A stretch of 64,000 nt of DNA from Ailanthus altissimus (taxonomy: Eukaryota > Streptophyta > Magnoliopsida > Sapindales > Simaroubaceae), in assembly GCA_946807835.1 (NCBI GenBank), contig OX327683.1:2795001-2859000 (forward strand), written 5' to 3'. The notes under the pieces were generated by a model. It made no database searches and was not told where the DNA came from. It saw only the letters and a list, made by a program, of their open reading frames with translations. The translations under genes and the position numbers were made by a program. Each line of letters opens with the position of its first letter. Positions within the stretch are counted from its first letter, which is position 1. Below are positions 35,657 through 45,335 of the stretch, piece by piece.

Positions 35657-37827
35657 TGTTAGGGTATGTGCTTATGCGTCATCCCAGTTTGTATGAATAT
35701 TTAGTTTGTAATATTTATACAATGCATATTTTATTAAATCTCTAATAACTTTTATTAAATGGTAATTAAGCTTGTAACATTATAAACATGATATGATCTG
35801 AAAGAGTTCATATCTAGTTTAAAGAAGTTTAAACAAGGGCTAAGAGTTAGCAAAACTGATAGTTATAAATGCTAAGAGTTAGCAGGTTATAATAGCCAGC
35901 GAGATCTAAAAAGTTAGAACCTAATCTATAATGTAACAAAGACCTAAGAATCTACTAGTAATGACATAGTTGCAAAAAGGTGCAATAGAAATTAAGAAAT
36001 GTCATTATGTAAGTATCTTCTCAAATAAAGAATTCCTAATCTACGTTCACCAATAAGGGTCTATCGGTGAAACACAATAAAGATTAGTGTTTGTCTATAT
36101 CTGTATTGTACAGATGATTATTCTTAGTTAACCATGAGCTTGGCTGAAGCTCATATAGATATATAGGTATTCAGTTAGGACTGAATACTGAATTGACTCA
36201 CGAGGACCCCAATAGATATCCTATGAAATAGTCAAAGGAAAGTCCTCTCGAGTTGAGTAGTATTTGTGGTCCTTCGACCTAAGCGCCACGGTGGGCTTGT
36301 GGGAGATCCACCATACTTTGGTTCCACGTATGTCAGAGACCTTTCATGGTCTGATCGCTACATGTCGCTGGGTATGGTCCGATGCTCATGGAGTTCGGTG
36401 TGCATAGATATGGAATCCGTCAGCTTACATAGATAGGTTGTATATCCAATACTTCGAGATTGTATCTTGTAAAGTCTTATGGCCGTAAGCAATCAACCTA
36501 GGAAAAGAGTTTCCTATAGGTTTAAACATTATAGCAAAAGTGTTTGCGTATATTGTTAATTAAGATACGAATCTGGAGATAAAGTAAATGGATGAAATTA
36601 TCGGGATTTGACGGTAATAATCTATATCCCGTTCATCCAGGATAGAATGACGGAAGGATTATACGAATATGGAGTAACCTCAACATGTATGCTCTAACGC
36701 GCTAATTTGTAATATCCGTAACGTGTGCGTGGGGCATCGATCACGGACTTATAGAATAGTTCCATTTGACGAATTGGGCGTGGACCTAGGGAGTCCCAAT
36801 ATGAAATGTACTCTTTGAGCACTTGGGCAGCGTACCGTATTGAATAGTTCAATATAGTAAAATTCAGTAATTTACTAAGGTTACGTTAACTAAAGTATAT
36901 GGTCAGATGGTGGGACTCACTTTAGGTTAACTTGGTAACCGAGTAAGGACATAATTATAATTTCACTTGATAATTATTTAATTGTTAAATAATTCAAATA
37001 TATATCTATTTATTTAATTGTTGAATAAATAATTTAAGTTTAACTAAGGTTAAGAGTTAACCATTTAGTTAAGTTAGATTAACAATACTTAATGGTTAAA
37101 TAAAAGTCAACATAACTATGATTAAGTTAGTTAACTATGGTTAAAATATTTAAATGTTCTTTAACTTAACTAAAGTTAAGTGTTAATTATAGTTAGAATA
37201 TTTAAATGTTAATTTAACCTAACTAAAGTTAAGAGTTAACTATGATTAGGTTAGGTTAAATTCAAATTGAAATTAAGTGAAATTAAAAGTAATGAAATTA
37301 AATTAAATTCATTTGTATAAATAAGATAAATGTAAATTGATTTCATAGGTTTTTGTTAATTTGATTTTGCAAAAATTAGGTCAGCCATTTCAAAGAGAGA
37401 AAAGAGAAATTGTTTTCTAATTAATGGATTCAAGAGTTGAATTCATTATTTTCTTTTAAGGCATAAAACTAATTTAGCAAAATAGGTTTTGATTAATTGT
37501 TAATCAAAAAGGAAAAATCAAGAACATAAGTTTAAGTGGTTAAACTTCTGCTGGATCAAATACTGTCATTCTAGATAATCAAACCCACCATTGTTGATTA
37601 CTAGAATTGATCAAAGACAACATTTTGGTGGACTTCAACAATCTCCATCCAAAGGCTTCAAGGGTTATTCCTCAATTTCGTTTCTGTTAATTTCATTAAT
37701 ATATTTTGATTGTGTTTACTGCAATGTTTTAAGCTTTCGCTGCTTCATTATATGTATGAGATATGTATATATTGTTGTTAAACACAAAACCCACATGCAA
37801 ACACCCTTGAATGAACAACTCCCAACA
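35657..37827 (+). repeat. 5' LTR of the complete Copia element
   Basis: 2,171 bp, TGTTAGGGTATGTGC to CTCCCAACA. It contains two copies of GCTAAGAGTTAGC (35839-35851 and 35871-35883), a conserved AACGTGTGCGTGGGGC block (about 36720), and a GTTAA/TTAAC-rich stretch with a 52-bp repeat (37133-37237). Confidence 0.95.
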
Positions 37828-37829
37828 AT

Positions 37830-37841
37830 TGGTATCAGAGC
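37830..37841 (+). promoter_or_regulatory. Primer binding site for tRNA-iMet
   Basis: TGGTATCAGAGC is a perfect match to the complement of the 3' end of initiator methionine tRNA. It lies two bases after the 5' LTR, as in most plant Copia elements. Confidence 0.95.
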
Positions 37842-37969
37842 GGTTTTGTGTGTGTTTTGGGTGTTTTTAGTGTTGGCTAAATGTTAGTTAAGTTGTATGA
37901 CAAGTTCTGAGGGTGTTCGGATGCAATTCAAGTGTTGAAAATGCAAATCTGGAAAAACTGTCCCTAGAA

Positions 37970-38160
37970 CTATGCAGCGCTCATGTCCAGCGCGACAGCG
38001 TTCATATGAATGCGGGGGCGCTAAGTGTATATCGCTCCAGCGATGATGATTGCGGGGGAGTTGGGCACATGGCACTCCAACGCTGGAAGCACCACTTCCA
38101 GTGCCCCTGCGGTGGTAAACTAGCGCCGCAGCGCTGAAATACCAATACGGCGGCGTTGAT
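37970..38160 (+). other. GC-rich leader segment with repeated AGCGC/GCGCT motifs
   Basis: In an AT-rich element this ~190-bp stretch is GC-rich and repeats short AGCGC, GCGCT and CAGCG words many times (37977, 37990, 38017, 38131 and others). A similar but decayed block is near 10690-10760 in the old element and 49640-49730 near another Copia fragment. ORFs here on both strands are probably by-products of the base composition. Confidence 0.7.
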
Positions 38161-38325
38161 ACTAAAAAAAAAAAGTTATTTTATGAATGTGGAAGGTTTA
38201 TGAGTTGTAATAATAAGAGTTATTAGTTTACATGATAAATCAGGGATATTTTTGTTTTTCATGTTGGTAACCACAATGGGAGCCCTACTGATGGGGGTTA
38301 GTTGTGTTTGCACATGATTGAATAA

Positions 38326-38790
38326 TTGATTGAGAATAACCTTCTCATATGATGAGAGCCTATATTTGAAATCTCTCTTAATCAGATTAAAATTTATTGT
38401 ATTATGTGTTAATATTTTAAATGATCCGTCTTGTCAATACGGTATTAGATAAGTCACTATGGTCTTTTCCAATATTGCTTTAGCGTGAGGGATTTAGTCG
38501 GTGTGATTTAATCTAATGCCGATAAAACATGAGATGAGTCAAATATATGCGAACATGTTATCCAATATTGCTTTAGCGTGAGGATAATATCAGTAACATA
38601 TATTTGATGATTGGCAAGTTAATCTGAAATACACTTACCCAATATTGCTTTAGCGTGAGGATAAGGTGTATTTAGGATCAGTTATAAGAGTTGCATGAGT
38701 TGCAATTAACAAGAATTGTCTACCTATTGGGTTTACAAATGCCAATAATGCTTTAGTGTGAGGCTCAAGTAAAATGTCAGTGGGGTCTAC
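38326..38790 (+). other. Leader stem-loop array: four 22-nt motifs between complementary arms
   Basis: Motif copies lie at 38469-38490, 38562-38583, 38639-38660 and 38742-38763. The first three are identical; the fourth has AATAAT for AATATT and one G/A-type change. Arms: 38441-38450 with 38511-38520 (one G-U pair); 38539-38549 with 38597-38607 (11 perfect pairs, TCAAATATATG); 38627-38634 with 38666-38673 (AAATACAC). The fourth has weaker pairing. A further hairpin without the motif starts at 38326. Each motif would thus sit in a loop. The motif core CAATATTG is self-complementary. Function is unknown. Confidence 0.85.
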
Positions 38791-38983
38791 TTCTCACTGT
38801 ATAGTTTAAAATTCTTAAACTATCGTTATCTCGTTAGAGAGATTAAAGGGATTCTGTAAAGCAGTGGGAGGGCGTTTTTAAATTAAAAAATTGTATAATT
38901 ATTATACCCATGATTTAAAACGTTTTAATTAGCGATTTGATTAATTAATAATCCGCTGATATATATCTATTTTATTTTGTCTT

Positions 38984-41900
38984 GTGAAGATTAATATAGC
39001 TTCAAACAACCCTTTGATGCGTATTCTAGATGCCAACCAACTCAAGGGTGCTGATAACTATTCAGAATGGATGACTAATCTCAGAATTGTTCTGAATTCT
39101 GAAAGGTTTGGGTATATTGTTGATCAGAAAATGCCCTTAGGAGTTTTTGTTGATGCCACCCTAGAAGAAAGGGTGACATATCAGAAATGGTTGGATGAAG
39201 ATTTAAAAGTTAAATCTTAAATCCTTGCCTCGATGTCTCATGACCTACAGAGAGAGCATCTCCATATGGAGAATGCTAGTAGCATCATGCTCCACCTGAA
39301 GGAGCTCTTTGGTGATAGACCTCAGATTGAGATATATCGTATTGCCAAAGCACTTTTTCAGGCTAGACTTCCTGAGGGTAGTTCAGTGAGTCCTCATGTC
39401 TTTAAAATTATCAGATATATTGAGAGGCTTGAGACTATGGAAATTTCTTTAAATAATAGTTTGGGGAATAGTTTGATTCTCCAGTCGCTTCCGGGGTTAT
39501 TTACGCAATTCATCATGAACTTTAATATGCAAGAAATGACCCCTACATATGCTGAACTTCATAACATGTTGAGGACAGCATATGAGGATATTCATAAAGG
39601 AGACTCTGCTCTTCTAATTCAGGGTGCTTTATCTTCTACCCCGAGGCTTCTAGGAATTCCAAAGGGAAGAAAAAGAAGATAAGGCAGACACCCCGAATGG
39701 GTCTTCAGAAGCGACCGATATCCAAACCTCTAGATAAGAGCAAGGCAAAAGGAAAATATTTCTTTTGCAGCGAGGAAGGGCATTGGAAACGTAACTGCCC
39801 TAAGTATCTTGCAAGCTTGAAGAGGGCTCCCTCAGGTATTTACTTTCCTATCATTAACATTTCTTTAGCATTTGATGCTAATGCAGGCTGGGTATTAGAT
39901 ACAACATGTCCTTTTCACATCTATAATATGTTACAAGGTCTGAGAGAAGTTAGATTGCTGCAGCTAGAAGAGGTGAAGCTTCGAGCTGGAAATGGCGATT
40001 TCCTGCAAGTTGAAGCTGTGGGACATTTGGATTTACTTCTCCCGTGTAATAAATATGTTGTATTAAATAATTGTTATTTTGTTCTCAGTATCATTAGACA
40101 TATAATATCCCTTCCTGTACTCGATAGTGAAGGGTATCATATGAATATTCGGAACTATTCCTTATTATTATCTGATATGCATGATGTTTTATTAGCTGAT
40201 TGTCAGTTAATGAATGGGCATTATATATTAGATACAATAAGCAGTGTCATGAATATGCAAGCTAGTACTAGTAGAAATTCGAAAACTTTAAATGAAACGA
40301 AAATATGGCATATGAGATTAGGTCATATAGGTGTGAGAAGCCTAACCCATCTGGTTAAGGATGGACAGATACCTGATCTGACCATACAGCCTTATCCAGT
40401 TTGTGAATCATGTATTCAGGAAAAGTTGACCAAATCTCCATTTGCAGGTGTTGGACACCGTGCCTCAGATGTATTGGAACTTGTACATACAGATGTATGC
40501 GGTCCAATGAATCATACTGCTATGGGTGCATTTTGATACTTTGTACTTTTTATCGATGATTTGTCACGATACGGGTATATGTTTCTTTTGAAACATAAGT
40601 CAGAAACCTTTGAAAAGTTTAAAGAATTCTGACTTGAAGCAGAGAAACAAATCGGAATATACATCAAGTGCCTTCGATCAGATCGAGGTAGCGAATACAT
40701 GAGCAGTAAATTTTCGGATTATTTAAAAGAGAATAGGATTCTAGCTCAATATAGTCCTCCAGGTACTCCGCAACATAATGGTGTTTCGGAGAAAAGGAAT
40801 CGGACTTTATTAGATATGGTCCGATCGATGATGAGCTTTACTGATCTTTCTGAATATCTGTAGGGTCATGCCCTAGAAACGTCTACTCACATATTGAACA
40901 AAGTTCCATCTAAAGCTGTTCCTTCCACTCCATATCAGATATTGACTAGAAGGAAACCGAACCTTAAATATTTTAAAATTTGGGGTTGTCCTGTTTATGT
41001 AAATGTTACACAACATGATAAACTTGCACCCAAAGGGTATAAGTATCGGTTCATCGAGTATCCTAAGAATTCAATGGGATACCAATTTTATGATCTTGAA
41101 CAACGAAATGTGTTCGTTGCTCGTAATGCCACTTTTCTTGAGAAACAGTTTCTTATGGATTGTGGGGATTGTAAAAAGATTGAACTTGATGAAGTCAATC
41201 AGAACACAGATGAACCACGGATGGAAACTTAGGCTCAATCGAGTGAAATACCTTTAACACACCAAACTCGTAGGTCAGAAAGGATGTCTAGGCCACTTTT
41301 CAGGTATGGACAGATTCCTGAAGGTGCGCTTGGAGTTTTCTTATTTGAAGAAAATGATCCTTTGACTTATAGAGAGTCGATGTTGGACATTGACTCGGGA
41401 AAATGGCAAGATGCCATGAAATCCGAAATTGACTCAATGCATCAAAATCAAGTTTGGGACTTGGTTCAGCTTCCTGAAGGAATAGTTCCTATCGGTTATA
41501 AATGGATTTATAAACAGAAGCGTGGGCTTGATGGAAAGGTTGAAACCTTTAAAGCCCGATTGGTTGCCAAAGGTTATACTCAACGATCTGGGATCGATTA
41601 TGAGGAAACCTTTGCACCAGTAGCAATGCTTAAGTTAATTCGTATATTATTGGCATTTGCAGCATATTATGATTATGAGATATGGCAGATGGATGTGAAG
41701 ACGGTGTTCCTGAATAGATATCTTGATGAAGAGATATACATGAAACAGCCTGAAGGTTTTACATCTAGCTTGACCTCTGGTCTAATATGTAAACTGAAGA
41801 AGTCTATTTATGGACTTAAGCAGGCATCCCAAAGCTGGAATCTTTGTTTTGATGAAGTAATCAGAGGGTCTGGTTTCATCAAAAATGAAGAGGAAGCTTG

Positions 41901-42930
41901 TGTGTATAGAAAGGTCAGTAAGAGCATGATAGTTTTCTTAGTTCTCTATGTTGATGACATACTTATCATTGGGAATGATATTGGTATGTTGTAATCAGTC
42001 AAGAGCTATCTGAGTAAAAACTTCTCCATGAAGGATATGGGAGAGGCTTTCTTTATACTAGGTATAAAACTCTATAGAGATAGAGCGAGAAAGCTAATAG
42101 GACTCTCCCAATTATCGTATATTGATAGTGTCTTAGAAAGGTACAATTTCGCTAATTATAAGACAACTAGTGTACCTTTTAGACATGGCATTCATCTTTC
42201 GAGGAAAATGTCTCCTCAAACAGAAGATGAAAGAGTTAGAATGTCTAACATGCCATATGCATCAGCTGTAGGAAGCTTGATGTATGCTATGATGTGCATG
42301 AGACCTGATATCAGTATGGCTGTAAGTGTTACTAGCCAATACCAGTCTGATCCAGGTGACAGCCATTGGATGGCAGTTAAATATGTCCTAAAATACCTTA
42401 AGGGTACGAAGGACAAGTTTCTTATTTATGGAGATGGTGACTTGCAGGTGAGAGGATACGCAAATTCAGACTTTCAGTTTGACCTAGATGATAGAAAATC
42501 TACATCTGGGTATGTGTTTATTCTCAACAGTGCTGCAGTGAGTTGGAAAAGTATCAAACAGGGATCCACAGCTAATTCTACCACTGAGGCAGAATACATT
42601 GCCACTTCTGAAGCTGCAAAAGAAGCAGTGTGGATACGTAAGTTTGTCACAGAACTCGGAATAGTTCTAAGTTCGAAAGATCCTATCCCATTATTTTACG
42701 ACAATAATGGAGCCATTGCACAAGCAAAAGAGCCAAGAGCACATCAGAGATCTAAACATGTGGAGAGGGAATACCACATAATTAGAGAGATCTTGGCTAG
42801 GGGTGATATAATAATTTGTAGAGTAGATTCTATAAATAATGTAACGGATCCACTTACTAAAGCCTTAACTCCAAAGGTGTTTGAGAAACACGTGGAGGCT
42901 ATGGCACTAGAGCAAGTGGGAGTTTGTTAG
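38984..42930 (+). pseudogene. gag-pol of the complete Copia element (one frameshift, six stops)
   Basis: Domains in order: gag (38984 to about 39660), zinc knuckle (about 39757-39798), protease (VLDTTC, about 39892), integrase (zinc region 40306-40440; acidic residues in HTDVCG about 40487 and SDRGSEY about 40678; NGVSEK about 40780), RT (41440-42000; YVDD at 41947-41958), and RNase H (about 42440-42920; STTEAEYIA). In-frame stops end at 39220, 40536, 40632, 40863, 41232 and 41994; a net -1 shift lies near 39645. The usual gag ATG is absent: the frame opens with GTG at 38984, and the first ATG is further in. The first zinc-knuckle cysteine is Tyr and the protease DTG reads DTT, so two functional sites are also lost. 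Order protease-integrase-RT-RNase H identifies Ty1/Copia. Confidence 0.92.
42911..42924 (+). promoter_or_regulatory. Polypurine tract of the complete Copia element
   Basis: AGCAAGTGGGAGTT lies directly before the 3' LTR and overlaps the last codons of pol. The same position in the old element reads GCAAGTATGAGT. Confidence 0.8.
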
Positions 42931-45090
42931 GGTATGTGCTTACGCGCTATCCCAGTTTGTATGAATATTTAGTTTGTAATATTTATACAATGCATATTTT
43001 ATTAAATCGCTAATAACTTTTATTAAATGGTAATTAAACTTGTAACATTATAAACATGATATGATCTGAAAGAGTTCATATCTGGTTTAAAGGAGTTTAA
43101 ATCAGGGTTAAGAGTTAGCAAAGCTGATAGTTATAAATGCTAAGAGTTAGCAGGTTATAATAGCTAACGAGATCTAAAAAGTTAAAACTTAATCTATAAT
43201 GTAACAAAGACCTGGGAATCTACTAGTAATGACATAGTTGCAAAAATGTGCAATAGGAATTAAGAAATGTCATTATGTAAGTATCTTCTCAAATAAAGAG
43301 TTCTTAATCTACGTTCACCAATAAGGGTCTATCGGTGAAACACAATAAAGATTAGTGTTTGTCTATATCTGTATTGTACAGATGATTATTCTTAGTTAAT
43401 CATGAGCTTGGCTGCAGCTCATATAGATATACAGGTATTCAGTTAGGACTGGATACTGAACTGACTCACGAGGACCTCAATAGACATCCTATGAAACAGT
43501 TAAATGAAGGTCCTTTCGAGTTGAGTAGTATTTGTGGTCCTTCGACCTGAGCGCCACGATGGGCTTGTGGGAGATCCACCATACTTTGGTTTCACGTATG
43601 TCAGAGACCTTTTATGGTCTGACCGCTACATGTCGTTGGGTATGGTCCGATGCTCATGGAGTTCGGTATGCATAGATATGGAATCCGTCAGCTTACATAG
43701 ATAGGTTGTATATCCAATACTTCGAGATTGTATCTTGTAAAGTCTTATGGCCGTAAGCAATCAACCTGGGAAAAGAGTTTCCTATAGGTTTAAACATTAT
43801 AGCAAAAGTGTTTGTGTATATTGTTAATTAAGATACGAATCTGGAGATAAAGTAAATAGATGAAATTATCAGGATTTGACGGTAATAATCTATATCCCGT
43901 TCATCCGGGATAGAATGACGGAAGGATTATACGAATATGGAGTAACCTCAACATGTATGGTCTAACGCGCTAATTTGTAATATCCGTAACGTGTGCGTGG
44001 GGCATCGATCACAGACTTATGGAATAGTTTCATTTGACGAATCGGGCGTGGACCTAGGGAGTCCCAATATGAAATGTACTCTTTGAGCACTTGGGCAGCG
44101 TACCGTATTGAATAGTTCAATACAGTAAAATTCAGCAATTTACTAAGGTTATGTTAACTAAAGTATATGGTCAGATGGTGAGACTCATTTTAGGTTAACT
44201 TGGTAACCGAGTAAGGACATAATTATAATTTCACTTGATAATTATTTAATTGTTAAATAATTCAAATAAATATCTATTTATTTAATTGTTGAATAAATAA
44301 TTTAAGTTTAACTAAGGTTAAGAGTTAACCATTTAGTTAAGTTAAATTAACAATACTTAATGGTTAAGTAAAAGTCAACATAACTATGATTAAGTTAGTT
44401 AACTATGGTTAAAATATTTAAATGTTCTTTAACTTAACTAAAGTTAAGTGTTAACTATAGTTAGAATATTTAAATGTTAATTTAACCTAACTAAAGTTAA
44501 GAGTTAACTATGATTAGGTTAGGTTAAATTCAAATTGAAATTAAGTGAAATTAAATGTAATGAAATGAAATGAAATTCATTTGTATAAATAAGACAAATG
44601 TAAATTGATTTCATAAGTTTTTGTTAATTTGATTTTGCAAAAATTAGGTCAACCATTTCAAAGAGAGAAAAGAGAAATTGTTTTCTAATTAATGGATTCA
44701 AGAGTTGAATTCATTATTTTTTTTTAAGGCATAAAACCAATTTAGCAAAATAGGTTTTGATTAATTGTTAATTAAAAAGGAAAAATCAAGAATATAAGTT
44801 TAAGTGGTTAAACTTCTACTGGATCAAAGGCTGTCATTCTAGATAATCAAATCCACCATTGTTGATTACTAGAATTGATCAAAGACAATATTTTGGTGGA
44901 CTTCAACAATCTCCATCCAAAGGCTTCAAGGGTTATTCCTCAATTTCGTTTCTGTTAATTTCATTAATATATTTTGATTGTGTTTACTGCAATGTTTTAA
45001 GCTTCCACTGCTTCATTATATGTATGAGATATGTATATATTGTTGTTAAACACAAAACTCACATGCAAACACCCTTGAATGAACAACTCC

Positions 45091-45095
<5 letters not shown>
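42925..45095 (+). repeat. 3' LTR of the complete Copia element
   Basis: 2,171 bp, collinear with 35657-37827 from TGTTAGGGTATGTGC to CTCCCAACA. The first GCTAAGAGTTAGC copy is changed to GTTAAGAGTTAGC here; the second is intact. Confidence 0.95.

Positions 45096-45121
<26 letters not shown>
45094..45121 (+). repeat. (TA)n microsatellite at the 3' edge of the Copia element
   Basis: About 13 TA units start inside the target duplication TATAT and run on from the LTR terminus. Flanking TA-rich DNA at 35648-35656 suggests insertion into a TA run. Confidence 0.9.
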
Positions 45122-45335
45122 GTGGTATATGATATTTTAAAATATCAAATATGTTTGACCATGCTCAATTAAAAGAAGGTATTATAACAGATTTCAGATA
45201 TTCATAATTGAGTACACGATTTTAAGATGATTTATATTATTTGTGATTCAGCGATTATTTTTACATAGAGACTTAGAAATGCAATTTTATGGTGAGTGAT
45301 TTTATATAGTAATTTCATATGATTTAAGTAAAAAT

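Larger units (their letters stand above)
35657..45095 (+). mobile_element. Structurally complete Ty1/Copia retrotransposon
   Basis: This 9,439-bp element has two LTRs of exactly 2,171 bp (TGTTAGGG...CCCAACA), a perfect tRNA-iMet primer site, a long structured leader, a gag-pol region, and a polypurine tract. It is flanked by TATAT (35652-35656 and 45096-45100). It is the youngest-looking copy of a family with at least five insertions in this window. Gag-pol has one frameshift and several stops, so it cannot make its own enzymes, although it might be mobilised by a relative. In the first 420 aligned LTR bases I count about 20 differences; the rest of the LTRs look more similar. Gag resembles the Angela/BARE group (inference). 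Confidence 0.95.

Noticed and set aside
37884..38137. ORFs on both strands in the Copia leader (63 and 74 residues)
   Set aside because: They are explained by the GC-rich AGCGC-repeat block, which has few stop codons. No conserved counterpart is seen in the old copy.
38469..38763. CRISPR-like look: four short identical repeats with different spacers
   Set aside because: This is plant retrotransposon leader. The spacers pair with each other as hairpin arms, spacing is uneven, and the array is inherited with the element.
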